A stretch of 64,000 nucleotides of DNA from assembly GCF_034351645.1 (NCBI RefSeq), contig NZ_CP133782.1, positions 1,679,001 to 1,743,000 on the forward strand, in the 5' to 3' direction. This stretch comes from Pseudomonas sp. DC1.2. GTDB taxonomy: Bacteria; Pseudomonadota; Gammaproteobacteria; Pseudomonadales; Pseudomonadaceae. The position numbers and the translations under genes were made by a program. Shown piece by piece: positions 26,372 through 35,266 of the stretch; positions within the stretch are counted from its first letter, which is position 1; every line of letters starts with the position of its first letter. A model generated the notes under the pieces. It saw only the letters and a list, made by a program, of their open reading frames with translations, was not told the DNA's origin and did no database searches.

Positions 26372-27799
26372 ATGGCAAGTCCAATTTTACCGGGCTCCGG
26401 GCTGGGGTCAGGCCTCGACATCGGTGCGATCGTCACGGCATTGGTCAACTCTGATAAGGCTGCCAAACAGGGCCAGATCACGAGTCAGACCTCGGTCACC
26501 ACGTCGAAAATTTCTGCGACGGGTGCGTTAAAATCTGCTTTGGCTGCCTTCCAGACAGCCATGGACGGTCTTAGCAAAACGGGAACGCCATCCTTTTCGG
26601 GCTTTTCGGCCACTTCAAGTGCGCCTACAACCCTGACGGTAACCTCGGACAACACCGCGGTTAACGGTAGCTACAATGTCATCGTGAATAATCTGGCCAC
26701 GGGCTCGAAAGTTGCCAGTGCAGCCTTTTCCGGCGGTGCCAGCAGTGCCATTCCGACTGGTACCCTGAAAATCAGTCAAAATGGTATTGACTACCCTGTC
26801 ACGATCCCATCTGGTGCGACGTTGCAGTCAACCCGAGATGCAATTAACACCACGCTGCAAACTCAAGGAATCACGGCCAACATCGTGACCGACGCGAACG
26901 GTTCGCGGCTGGTTGTGGGCTCGACTACCACCGGCGCTGGCTCTGATATTTCCCTCAGTGGTATCGCCGGGCTTGAAGTCAATGGCACTACCAAGATGGA
27001 CGGCACTGCGACGGGCGCTGGCTTCATCAATAATCTGGCTGCGAGCGCCTCGTACAGCGTCGATGGTCTGGCGATGACCAGCAAAAGCAACACGATCAGT
27101 GGCGCTGTCGGTGGTCTCAACATGACCCTGCTGGCCGCCACGGCGCCTAACGTGCCGGTGGTTGTCACGGTCGGGACTAACAGCGACGGTCTGAAAGCAA
27201 ATCTTCAGACATTCGTTGATGCCTACAACAAGGTGATCAACACGCTGACCAGCTACACAACGCCGAGTCTGGACAGCGCGGGTCGTCCTACCGTCTCGAA
27301 TGCGATGACCGGCGATTCTTTGCCGCGTAACCTGATCGAGGCCATGCGTAATCAACTGACCAATGTGCCCTCGGGTTCCGGTGGTAGTCCGTTGGCGGTG
27401 TTGGCGCAATTGGGGATTCAGACGGATCAGAAGACCGGTGCATTGAGCATTGATAGCACCAAATTCACCAAAGCGATGGCGAGTGGCTTGAGTGGTTCGG
27501 TGCAGGCACTGTTCAGTGGCACCACGACGACTAACGGTCTGATATCGCGTATGAGTGCTGCGATCACGCCTTACTCTCAGACTGGCGGCATCCTCGATCA
27601 GCGCACCACCAGTCTGAACAAGACCCAAAGGGATTTGACCAGTCAGCAGTCGGCGCTTGACCTGCGAGTCGCCAACTTGACAGCCTCCCTAACCGCGAAA
27701 TACAACGCGATGGATTTGTTGGTAGGCCAGATGAAAGCCACCTCCACCAGCATTACCAGCTTCTTTACGTCGTTGAACGCTCAGAAGTCAGGCGGCTAG
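26372..27799 (+). CDS. fliD: FliD, filament cap (HAP2)
   Basis: 475 residues. Cap protein that folds incoming flagellin at the filament tip. N-terminus SPILPGSGLGSGLDIGAIVTALV is the FliD signature, followed by the DKAAKQGQI coiled coil; the C-terminal D0 helix (ATSTSITSFFTSLNAQKSGG) is also typical. Middle domain Ser/Thr-rich. ATG after GAGAGGGAGA. 82 bases after flaG without visible promoter, so probably read through. Length is normal for the genus. Confidence 0.95.
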   Translation: MASPILPGSGLGSGLDIGAIVTALVNSDKAAKQGQITSQTSVTTSKISATGALKSALAAFQTAMDGLSKTGTPSFSGFSATSSAPTTLTVTSDNTAVNGSYNVIVNNLATGSKVASAAFSGGASSAIPTGTLKISQNGIDYPVTIPSGATLQSTRDAINTTLQTQGITANIVTDANGSRLVVGSTTTGAGSDISLSGIAGLEVNGTTKMDGTATGAGFINNLAASASYSVDGLAMTSKSNTISGAVGGLNMTLLAATAPNVPVVVTVGTNSDGLKANLQTFVDAYNKVINTLTSYTTPSLDSAGRPTVSNAMTGDSLPRNLIEAMRNQLTNVPSGSGGSPLAVLAQLGIQTDQKTGALSIDSTKFTKAMASGLSGSVQALFSGTTTTNGLISRMSAAITPYSQTGGILDQRTTSLNKTQRDLTSQQSALDLRVANLTASLTAKYNAMDLLVGQMKATSTSITSFFTSLNAQKSGG

Positions 27800-27813
27800 T
27801 TCTGACCTGACGC

Positions 27814-27852
27814 CAAAAACCCGGCTACACTTTCAGGTGCGCCGGGTTTTTG
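27814..27852 (+). terminator. Terminator after fliD
   Basis: Arms CAAAAACCCGGC and GCCGGGTTTTTG, 12 perfectly paired bases with a 15-base loop and a T run, 14 bases after fliD. Confidence 0.9.
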
Positions 27853-27862
27853 TCTTCTGAAC

Positions 27863-27889
27863 TAAAGTTTTTTAACTCCCAGGCGATAC
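27863..27889 (+). promoter_or_regulatory. FliA (sigma-28) promoter of fliS-fliT
   Basis: TAAAGTTT, identical to the FliA -35 consensus, an 11-base spacer, then GGCGATAC (six of eight matches to GCCGATAA). It follows the fliD terminator and lies 38 bases before fliS. Confidence 0.75.
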
Positions 27890-27926
27890 AGTGGTTATAC
27901 GAGTCACTGTGACAATGAGGTAGAAC

Positions 27927-28322
27927 ATGAATCCGATGTTAGCCCTTCGGCAATATCAGAAGGTGGGGGCGCAAGCCCAGACGTCCGAAGCCAGCCCGCA
28001 TCGCTTGGTGCAGATGCTGATGGAAGGTGGTCTGGATCGTATCGCTCAAGCCAAAGGCGCCATGGAGCGCAAGGACATTCCCGGCAAGGGAAGTTCTATC
28101 AGCAAGGCCATTGGGATTATTGGTGGTCTGCGCGAAGGCCTGGATCTTGAGACATCGGCCGACACGGTTGGTGAGCTGGATCGTCTCTACGCCTACATGA
28201 TGAAGCGTCTCGCCGAGGCGAACATCAAGAGTGACCCGCGTATTCTCGACGAAGTTGCCGGTTTGCTTCGCACGGTGAAAGAAGGCTGGGATGCCATCGC
28301 CGCGCCAGGTCTGGAGTTTTAA
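27927..28322 (+). CDS. fliS: FliS, flagellin export chaperone
   Basis: 131 residues. Four-helix chaperone that holds the C-terminal helix of FliC unfolded in the cytoplasm. AYRQYQKV-like start (MLALRQYQKVGAQAQTSEA), SPHRLVQMLMEGGLDRI and the LDRLYAYMMKRL helix are conserved FliS motifs. Separated from fliD by a terminator and a FliA promoter, so it can be expressed late with flagellin independently of fliD. Followed after 10 bases by fliT. Confidence 0.95.
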   Translation: MNPMLALRQYQKVGAQAQTSEASPHRLVQMLMEGGLDRIAQAKGAMERKDIPGKGSSISKAIGIIGGLREGLDLETSADTVGELDRLYAYMMKRLAEANIKSDPRILDEVAGLLRTVKEGWDAIAAPGLEF

Positions 28323-28332
28323 GGAGGTCATC

Positions 28333-28629
28333 ATGAGTCTTGTCTTGCAGCGAATCGAACACACCCGTGAAGCGTTGGTCGGTGCCTTAGCCGAGCGCAA
28401 CTGGGAGGCTATCGGTCAATTGGACCTTGATTGCCGTTCCTGCATGGAAGACGTTTTGAGTGAGGCTTCTTTGGATGAAGTGGCGCTGCGCGACAACCTT
28501 GAGGAGTTACTGCAGGTTTATAAGCAGCTTCTTGAGGTGGCAATGGGGGAGCGGCAGGCGATAGTCGACGAGATGTCGCAGATCCACCAAGCACAGAACG
28601 CGGCAAAGGTTTACCATCTGTTTGGTTAA
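28333..28629 (+). CDS. fliT: FliT-like flagellar chaperone
   Basis: 98 residues, all helical and acidic (ERNWEAIGQLDLDC..., NLEELLQVYKQLLEV). Position after fliS and length fit the FliT family, chaperone of FliD and regulator in enterics; sequence similarity within this family is weak, so the call rests largely on context. The ATG at 28333 is chosen over the frame-open ATG at 28291 because a perfect AAGGAGGT ribosome site (28321-28328) stands before it and it starts after the fliS stop. Confidence 0.8.
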   Translation: MSLVLQRIEHTREALVGALAERNWEAIGQLDLDCRSCMEDVLSEASLDEVALRDNLEELLQVYKQLLEVAMGERQAIVDEMSQIHQAQNAAKVYHLFG

Positions 28630-28802
28630 TTGACACTCGGTTAAACCAAGCAAGTGCGCCATAAATTTGACTGTGCACGGTTTTTTGACTTAACTAGTGG
28701 CTGGTTGCAGATTTCAGGCGTCTACAGGCATATACGTGCCTGCAAGCGTCTAGCTTGCCCCATCATTTCGGGCATTGAGTTGACTAGGGAAGTTGCTATT
28801 GC

Positions 28803-30278
28803 ATGTGGCGTGAAACCAAAATTCTGCTGATTGATGACGATAGCGTCCGCCGCCGTGACTTGGCGGTGATTTTAAATTTTCTTGGCGAAGAAAATTTACC
28901 CTGCGGTAGCCACGACTGGCAGCAGGCGGTCGGCTCTCTGTCATCAAGTCGTGAAGTGATCTGTGTGCTAATCGGCACTGTAAATGCTCCCGGCGCACTG
29001 CCAGGCTTGCTTAAGACACTCTCAACCTGGGATGAGTTCCTTCCGGTTTTGTTAATGGGCGATAATTCTTCCGTTGACTTGCCCGAAGACCAGCGTCGGC
29101 GAGTGCTTTCGACCCTGGAAATGCCCCCCAGCTACAGCAAGTTGCTCGACTCTCTGCACCGTGCCCAGGTCTATCGCGAGATGTACGACCAGGCCCGTGA
29201 GCGCGGTCGTCATCGTGAGCCTAATCTTTTCCGTAGCCTTGTCGGCACCAGTCGCGCGATTCAGCATGTGCGGCAGATGATGCAGCAAGTGGCTGATACC
29301 GATGCCAGTGTGCTAATTCTTGGCGAGTCAGGCACAGGCAAGGAAGTGGTCGCGCGTAACCTGCACTACCATTCCAAGCGCCGTGACGCGCCGTTCGTTC
29401 CAGTCAATTGCGGGGCGATCCCGGCCGAGTTGCTGGAAAGCGAGCTGTTCGGTCATGAGAAAGGTGCATTTACCGGCGCTATCACTAGCCGTGCCGGGCG
29501 TTTCGAACTGGCCAACGGCGGTACGCTGTTCCTCGATGAAATCGGCGACATGCCGCTGCCAATGCAGGTCAAGCTGCTTCGCGTGTTGCAGGAGCGCACC
29601 TTCGAGCGCGTGGGCAGCAACAAGACCCAGAGCGTTGATGTGCGGATCATCGCGGCGACCCACAAGAATCTCGAAAGCATGATTGAGATAGGTACGTTCC
29701 GCGAAGACCTTTACTACCGCCTGAACGTATTCCCGATCGAAATGGCGCCGTTGCGCGAACGTGTCGAAGACATCCCGTTGCTGATGAACGAGTTGATTTC
29801 GCGCATGGAGCACGAAAAGCGCGGTTCGATCCGTTTCAACTCTGCTGCAATTATGTCGCTGTGCCGCCACGGCTGGCCGGGCAACGTTCGCGAGCTGGCC
29901 AACCTGGTGGAGCGCATGGCAATCATGCATCCATACGGGGTGATCGGCGTGGTCGAGTTGCCGAAGAAATTCCGTTACGTCGATGACGAAGACGAGCAAC
30001 TGGTCGATAGCCTGCGCAGTGATCTTGAAGAGCGGGTCGCCATTAACGGTCATGTGCCTGACTTCAGCGCGAATGCATTGCTGCCACCGGAAGGTCTTGA
30101 CCTCAAAGACTACCTCGGTGGTCTGGAGCAAGGGCTGATTCAGCAGGCGCTGGACGATGCCAATGGGATTGTGGCGCGTGCCGCCGAACGCCTGCGCATT
30201 CGTCGTACCACCTTGGTGGAGAAGATGCGCAAGTACGGTATGAGTCGTCGTGACGGTGATGAACAGGCGGATGATTGA
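28803..30278 (+). CDS. fleQ: FleQ, sigma-54-dependent flagellar master regulator
   Basis: 491 residues. N-terminal degenerate receiver (FleQ domain, [17 protein letters not shown]) residues 1-135; AAA+ domain residues 140-375 with Walker A GESGTGKE, the sigma-54 loop GAFTGA (29463-29480) and Walker [15 protein letters not shown]-terminal Fis-type HTH from about 445 ([21 protein letters not shown]). In Pseudomonas FleQ starts the flagellar cascade with RpoN, binds c-di-GMP and is held back by FleN. No sigma-54 site precedes it, as expected for the top-tier gene; the 173-base upstream gap contains TTGACA (28630) but no clear -10. Confidence 0.97.
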   Translation: MWRETKILLIDDDSVRRRDLAVILNFLGEENLPCGSHDWQQAVGSLSSSREVICVLIGTVNAPGALPGLLKTLSTWDEFLPVLLMGDNSSVDLPEDQRRRVLSTLEMPPSYSKLLDSLHRAQVYREMYDQARERGRHREPNLFRSLVGTSRAIQHVRQMMQQVADTDASVLILGESGTGKEVVARNLHYHSKRRDAPFVPVNCGAIPAELLESELFGHEKGAFTGAITSRAGRFELANGGTLFLDEIGDMPLPMQVKLLRVLQERTFERVGSNKTQSVDVRIIAATHKNLESMIEIGTFREDLYYRLNVFPIEMAPLRERVEDIPLLMNELISRMEHEKRGSIRFNSAAIMSLCRHGWPGNVRELANLVERMAIMHPYGVIGVVELPKKFRYVDDEDEQLVDSLRSDLEERVAINGHVPDFSANALLPPEGLDLKDYLGGLEQGLIQQALDDANGIVARAAERLRIRRTTLVEKMRKYGMSRRDGDEQADD

Positions 30279-30318
30279 CGCCTGTTTTTCAACTCTTTCA
30301 TTCTTAAGCAGTTTTTTT

Positions 30319-30335
30319 TAGGCACGGGTATTGCT
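30319..30335 (+). promoter_or_regulatory. Sigma-54 promoter of fleSR
   Basis: AGGCAC-GGGTA-TTGCT: all core bases of the -24 (GGCAC) and -12 (TTGC) elements with the exact spacing, 54 bases before fleS. Class II flagellar genes in Pseudomonas are driven from such sites by FleQ. Confidence 0.85.
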
Positions 30336-30388
30336 ACATCCCTCGCAACGTTCCGTTTCACTGACGGTCAGCCAAGCGAGAGAGCACG

Positions 30389-31612
30389 ATGCCCCAAGCC
30401 GCCCAGATGTCTCCTGTCCCAGACGCTTTGGGTCAATCGTCGTCCGTAGAGCAGGCAAGCCGGCTTGGTCTTGAGCAGGCGTTTGCCTTGTTCAGCCAGA
30501 TGTCGAGCCAATTGACTGACTCCTACAGCATGCTTGAAGCCCGGGTCTGCGAGCTCAAGGGCGAATTGGCGGTGGTCAGCGCTCAGCGCATGCAGGAGCT
30601 GGCGGAAAAAGAACGCCTGGCCAATCGGCTGCAAAACCTCCTCGATCTATTGCCTGGCGGTGTGATCGTCATCGACGCCCAGGGGATAGTGTGCGAAGCC
30701 AACCCTGCCGCGTGCGAACTGCTCGGTCTGCCTCTCGAAGGAGAGTTGTGGCGTCACGTGATCACTCGCTGCTTCGCGCCCCGTGAAGATGACGGTCATG
30801 AAATCTCCCTCAGGGACGGGCGGCGTTTGTCCATTGCCACGCGTTCACTGGATGCCGAGCCGGGTCAGTTGGTGTTGCTCAACGACCTGACTGAAACCCG
30901 TCAGTTGCAGGGACAGCTGGCCCGCCACGAGCGCTTATCGTCCCTTGGTCGTATGGTCGCGTCCCTGGCCCACCAGATTCGTACACCGCTGTCGGCCGCG
31001 CTGCTTTACGCCAGCCATTTGACTGAGCAAGAGCTGCCGGTCGCCACCCAGCAGCGTTTTGCCGGTCGCTTGAAAGAGCGGCTGCACGAGCTGGAGCATC
31101 AGGTGCGTGACATGTTGATCTTCGCCCGTGGCGAGCTGCCGCTGACTGATCGCGTGACGCCCAAGGTATTGATGCAGTCGCTGCAAGCGGCAGCGTTGAC
31201 CCATGTGCATGAGTTGCCGCTGCGCTGGCAGTGCGACAGCCATGAGGGTGAACTGCTGTGCAATCGCGACACGCTGGTCGGTGCCATCCTGAATTTGATC
31301 GAGAACGCCATCCAGGCCAGTGCTGGTGATGTGCGTTTGAAAGTCCACCTGTATACCCGTGATAACAACCTGCGCATCTGCGTCAGCGACAGCGGCAGTG
31401 GTATCGAAGCTGAAGTGCTGGCGCGTCTGGGTGAGCCGTTTTTTACCACTAAAACCACGGGTACTGGTCTCGGGCTGACCGTGGTCAAGGCGGTGGCCCG
31501 TGCTCATCAGGGAGAATTGCTATTGCGTTCACGGCTGGGTCGCGGCACTTGCGCACAGGTGATCTTGCCGCTTTTTTCTGGGGTAAAACCCGGCGCACAG
31601 GAAGCGGAGTGA
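30389..31612 (+). CDS. fleS: FleS, sensor histidine kinase
   Basis: 407 residues, no membrane segment, so cytosolic. A coiled-coil start, a PAS domain around residues 80-180 (LLDLLPGGVIVIDAQGIV, CEANPAACELLGL), a HisKA domain with the phospho-His in SLAHQIRTPLS (about residue 196) and a HATPase domain with N box LIENAIQAS and G boxes DSGSGIE and TGTGLGLTVVK. Phosphorylates FleR for class III flagellar genes. Partner gene fleR begins five bases downstream. Confidence 0.95.
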   Translation: MPQAAQMSPVPDALGQSSSVEQASRLGLEQAFALFSQMSSQLTDSYSMLEARVCELKGELAVVSAQRMQELAEKERLANRLQNLLDLLPGGVIVIDAQGIVCEANPAACELLGLPLEGELWRHVITRCFAPREDDGHEISLRDGRRLSIATRSLDAEPGQLVLLNDLTETRQLQGQLARHERLSSLGRMVASLAHQIRTPLSAALLYASHLTEQELPVATQQRFAGRLKERLHELEHQVRDMLIFARGELPLTDRVTPKVLMQSLQAAALTHVHELPLRWQCDSHEGELLCNRDTLVGAILNLIENAIQASAGDVRLKVHLYTRDNNLRICVSDSGSGIEAEVLARLGEPFFTTKTTGTGLGLTVVKAVARAHQGELLLRSRLGRGTCAQVILPLFSGVKPGAQEAE

Positions 31613-31617
31613 GGGAT

Positions 31618-33003
31618 ATGGTAATCAAGGTTTTGCTGGTCGAGGATGACCGCGCGTTACGTGAAGCGCTGGCCGATACATTGCTGCTGGCCGGGCACGA
31701 TTTCAAAGCGGTCGGCTCGGCGCAAGAGGCGCTGACGGCGGTAGGCGTCGAGGCGTTCAATCTGGTGGTCAGCGACGTCAATATGCCTGGCATGGACGGT
31801 CATCAATTGCTCGGATTGTTGCGCGCCCGGCAGCCGCAATTGCCCGTGTTGCTGATGACGGCGCACGGTGCCGTAGAGCGGGCCGTCGATGCAATGCGTC
31901 AGGGGGCGGCGGATTACCTGGTCAAGCCATTTGAGCCCAAGGCATTGCTGGAGCTGGTGGCGCGTCATGCGCTGGGCAGTCTCGGCGCGCCGGAGGCTGA
32001 AGGTCCGATAGCCTTTGAACCGGCCAGCGCGCAATTATTGGAGCTGGCGGCGAGGGTCGCGCGCAGCGATTCCACGGTACTGATCTCCGGCGAGTCTGGC
32101 ACCGGCAAAGAAGTCCTGGCGCGGTACATTCATCAGCATTCAAGGCGGGCCAGTCAGCCGTTCATCGCCATCAACTGTGCGGCGATCCCTGACAACATGC
32201 TGGAAGCGACCCTGTTCGGTCACGAAAAAGGCTCGTTTACCGGTGCTATTGCCGCTCAGGCTGGCAAGTTCGAACAGGCGGACGGTGGGACCATCCTGCT
32301 CGATGAGATTTCTGAAATGCCCCTCGGCTTACAAGCCAAGTTGCTGCGTGTGCTTCAGGAGCGGGAAGTGGAGCGGGTTGGGGCGCGCAAGCCGATCACC
32401 CTCGACATACGGGTTGTGGCGACCACCAACCGTGACCTCGCCGGTGAAGTGGCAGCAGGGCGGTTTCGTGAAGACCTGTTCTATCGACTGTCGGTTTTTC
32501 CGCTCGCCTGGCGTCCGCTGCGTGAGCGCACCGCCGACATTCTGCCGCTGGCTGAGCGTCTGTTGACCAAGCACGTCAATAAAATGAAGCATGCCGCCGC
32601 CAGATTGTCGCCAGAGGCGCAGGCGTGTCTGATCGGCTATCCATGGCCCGGCAATGTCCGTGAGCTGGACAACGCTATCCAGCGCGCATTGATTCTGCAG
32701 CAGGGAGGTTTGATTCAGCCGCAGGACTTTTGCCTGTCCGGGCCGGTCGCCTGCGCGCCACTGCCCACGCTGGCGCCCGCACCGCTGCGTAGTCTCGACG
32801 TCGAGGCCGAATCGGCAGGCGCCCTGGGCGATGACCTGCGCCGCCGCGAGTTCCAGATGATCATTGATACCTTGCGCGCCGAGCGCGGCCGGCGCAAAGA
32901 GGCGGCCGAACGCCTGGGTATCAGCCCGCGTACCTTGCGCTACAAGCTGGCACAAATGCGCGACGCCGGCATGGATGTGGAAGCGTGTCTGTTCGCCACT
33001 TGA
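31618..33003 (+). CDS. fleR: FleR, sigma-54-dependent response regulator
   Basis: 461 residues. Receiver domain 1-120 with acidic pocket (LLVEDDRA) and phospho-acceptor Asp in VVSDVNMPG; AAA+ domain from about 135 with GESGTGKE and ATLFGHEKG; Fis HTH at the end (RRKEAAERLGISPRTLRYKL). The sigma-54 contact loop reads GSFTGA (32230-32247) rather than GAFTGA. ATG 31618 chosen: the receiver fold starts here, GGAGTGAGG precedes it, and it follows the fleS stop. Works with FleS to activate class III basal-body genes. Confidence 0.95.
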   Translation: MVIKVLLVEDDRALREALADTLLLAGHDFKAVGSAQEALTAVGVEAFNLVVSDVNMPGMDGHQLLGLLRARQPQLPVLLMTAHGAVERAVDAMRQGAADYLVKPFEPKALLELVARHALGSLGAPEAEGPIAFEPASAQLLELAARVARSDSTVLISGESGTGKEVLARYIHQHSRRASQPFIAINCAAIPDNMLEATLFGHEKGSFTGAIAAQAGKFEQADGGTILLDEISEMPLGLQAKLLRVLQEREVERVGARKPITLDIRVVATTNRDLAGEVAAGRFREDLFYRLSVFPLAWRPLRERTADILPLAERLLTKHVNKMKHAAARLSPEAQACLIGYPWPGNVRELDNAIQRALILQQGGLIQPQDFCLSGPVACAPLPTLAPAPLRSLDVEAESAGALGDDLRRREFQMIIDTLRAERGRRKEAAERLGISPRTLRYKLAQMRDAGMDVEACLFAT

Positions 33004-33016
33004 TTGGTTAGCCTGC

Positions 33017-33036
33017 AAAGCCCTGGAAGGGCTTTT
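33017..33036 (+). terminator. Short terminator after fleR
   Basis: AAAGCCCT / AGGGCTTT with a three-base loop, ending in TTTTG, 13 bases after fleR. Stem is perfect but the T run is short. Confidence 0.7.
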
Positions 33037-33056
33037 GTGAAACAAGGCCCCGGAGC

Positions 33057-33072
33057 TGGCACCCTTGTTGCT
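33057..33072 (+). promoter_or_regulatory. Sigma-54 promoter of the fliE operon
   Basis: TGGCAC-N5-TTGCT, a perfect consensus -24/-12 element, 62 bases before fliE. Confidence 0.92.
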
Positions 33073-33133
33073 AACACCTCATTACCCGCCGAGTGAGTGT
33101 CAAAAAATTGCGGGTCGTCAAAGAGAGTAGTCC

Positions 33134-33463
33134 ATGAGCCAAGGTATTGAATTTAATCGATTGATGCTGGACATGCGTTCCATGCAAATGGATGCCATGT
33201 CGGCGCCTAAATCGACTGCGGCAGTTCCCGAAATGGGTGGCAGCAGCTTTGCTGACATGCTCGGTCAGGCCGTCAATAAAGTGAACGACACCCAGCAGGC
33301 GTCCAACCAGCTGTCCAGTGCGTTCGAAATCGGCAAGAGTGGCGTAGACCTGACGGACGTGATGATTTCCTCGCAGAAGGCCAGTGTGTCTTTCCAGGCG
33401 TTGACCCAAGTACGTAACAAGCTGGTTCAGGCTTACCAAGACATCATGCAGATGCCGGTTTAA
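33134..33463 (+). CDS. fliE: FliE, MS ring-rod junction protein
   Basis: 109 residues. Adapter between the FliF ring and the rod. Ends with the conserved [35 protein letters not shown](Q)MPV pattern; N-terminus variable and Met-rich. First gene of the fliEFGHIJ operon, with its own sigma-54 promoter. Standard length. Confidence 0.95.
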   Translation: MSQGIEFNRLMLDMRSMQMDAMSAPKSTAAVPEMGGSSFADMLGQAVNKVNDTQQASNQLSSAFEIGKSGVDLTDVMISSQKASVSFQALTQVRNKLVQAYQDIMQMPV

Positions 33464-33478
33464 GGACGAGATTGAGTC

Positions 33479-35266
33479 ATGGCAGAAGCAGTCGCCGATA
33501 ATGTTCCGGCCAAGGGCACTCCAATAGACGGTAAACCGCCGCTGTTTGGGTTGTCTTTCCTGGAAAACCTCTCCGAGATGACCATGTTGCGTCAGGTGGG
33601 CCTGTTGGTCGGCCTGGCTGCCAGCGTGGCGATTGGCTTCGCCGTGGTGTTGTGGTCCCAGCAGCCGGACTACCGGCCTCTGTACGGCAGCCTTGCCGGT
33701 ATGGACGCCAAGCAAGTTATGGAAACCTTGGCTGCCGCAGACATTCCCTACACCGTTGAACCCAATTCCGGAGCCTTGCTGGTCAAGGCCGATGATGTCG
33801 CGCGCGCGCGGCTCAAGCTTGCGGCAGCTGGTGTCACTCCCAGCGACGGCAACATCGGTTTCGAGATCCTCGACAAGGACCAGGGGCTCGGCACCAGCCA
33901 ATTCATGGAAGCGACCCGTTATCGTCGCGGCCTCGAAGGCGAGCTGGCTCGCACCATCTCTAGCCTGAACAACGTCAAGGGTGCCCGTGTGCATCTGGCG
34001 ATTCCGAAAAGCTCGGTGTTCGTGCGCGATGAACGCAAACCCAGCGCTTCGATTCTGGTTGAACTCTACTCCGGTCGCTCGCTGGAGCCAGGTCAGGTGC
34101 TGGCGATCATCAACCTCGTTGCCACCGCCGTACCCGAACTCAGCAAGTCGCAGATCACCGTGGTTGACCAGAAGGGCAACCTGCTGTCCGACCAGGCGGA
34201 AAACTCCGAGCTGACCATGGCGGGTAAACAGTTCGATTACAGCCGCCGCATGGAAAGCATGCTCACTCAACGTGTGCATAACATCCTGCAACCGGTGCTG
34301 GGCAATGACCGCTATAAAGCCGAAGTCTCGGCCGACGTGGATTTCAGCGCCGTCGAATCGACGTCCGAGCAGTTCAACCCGGATCAACCGGCGTTGCGCA
34401 GCGAGCAATCGACCTCTGAACAACGCACCGCCAGCAATGGCCCGCAAGGTGTGCCGGGCGCCCTGAGCAACCAGCCGCCATCGCCGGCCTCGGCGCCGCA
34501 AACCACCGGTGGCGCTACCGCGTCGGCCGGCATGATACAGCCAGGTCAGCCGTTGCTTGATGCCAATGGTCAGCAAATCATGGACCCGGCCACCGGGCAG
34601 CCTATGCTTGCTCCCTATCCGGCGGACAAGCGTCAACAATCCACCAAGAACTTCGAGCTTGATCGGTCCATCAGCCACACCAAACAGCAGCAGGGTCGTT
34701 TGAATCGCCTGTCGGTGTCGGTGGTGGTGGATGATCAGGTCAAGGTCAACGCGGCCAATGGTGAAGTCACCCGTGCGCCGTGGAACGCCGACGAATTGGC
34801 GCGTTTCACTCGTCTGGTACAAGACGCCGTCGGTTTTGACGCCAGCCGTGGTGACAGTGTCAGCGTGATCAACATGCCGTTCTCAGCTGAACGTGGTGAA
34901 GTGATCGCCGAGATCCCGTTTTACTCCCAGCCGTGGTTCTGGGACATCGTCAAGCAGGTGCTGGGTGTGTTGTTCATCCTGGTGCTGGTATTCGGTGTGC
35001 TGCGTCCGGTGCTCAACAACATCACTGGCGGCGGCAAAAGCAAGCAACTGGCCGGTCTGGGCAGCGACGTCGAGTTGGGAGGCATGGGCGGCCTGGATGG
35101 CGAACTGTCCAACGACCGCGTCAGCCTGGGCGGTCCACAAAGCATCCTGCTGCCGAGCCCAAGCGAAGGCTATGACGCACAGTTGAATGCAATCAAGAGT
35201 CTGGTGGCAGAAGATCCGGGTCGCGTGGCTCAGGTCGTGAAAGAGTGGATTAACGCAGATGAGTGA
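33479..35266 (+). CDS. fliF: FliF, MS-ring protein
   Basis: 595 residues. Inner-membrane ring on which the basal body is built. Two membrane spans: about residues 40-60 (VGLLVGLAASVAIGFAVVLW) and about 490-510 (VLGVLFILVLVFGVLRPVL). Between them the YscJ-like ring-building motif (YRPLYGSLAG, then RARLKLAAAG and the GTSQFMEATRYRRGLEGELARTI stretch). C-terminal cytoplasmic tail, with RVAQVVKEWI, docks FliG; the fliG start overlaps the fliF stop by eight bases. Confidence 0.96.
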   Translation: MAEAVADNVPAKGTPIDGKPPLFGLSFLENLSEMTMLRQVGLLVGLAASVAIGFAVVLWSQQPDYRPLYGSLAGMDAKQVMETLAAADIPYTVEPNSGALLVKADDVARARLKLAAAGVTPSDGNIGFEILDKDQGLGTSQFMEATRYRRGLEGELARTISSLNNVKGARVHLAIPKSSVFVRDERKPSASILVELYSGRSLEPGQVLAIINLVATAVPELSKSQITVVDQKGNLLSDQAENSELTMAGKQFDYSRRMESMLTQRVHNILQPVLGNDRYKAEVSADVDFSAVESTSEQFNPDQPALRSEQSTSEQRTASNGPQGVPGALSNQPPSPASAPQTTGGATASAGMIQPGQPLLDANGQQIMDPATGQPMLAPYPADKRQQSTKNFELDRSISHTKQQQGRLNRLSVSVVVDDQVKVNAANGEVTRAPWNADELARFTRLVQDAVGFDASRGDSVSVINMPFSAERGEVIAEIPFYSQPWFWDIVKQVLGVLFILVLVFGVLRPVLNNITGGGKSKQLAGLGSDVELGGMGGLDGELSNDRVSLGGPQSILLPSPSEGYDAQLNAIKSLVAEDPGRVAQVVKEWINADE

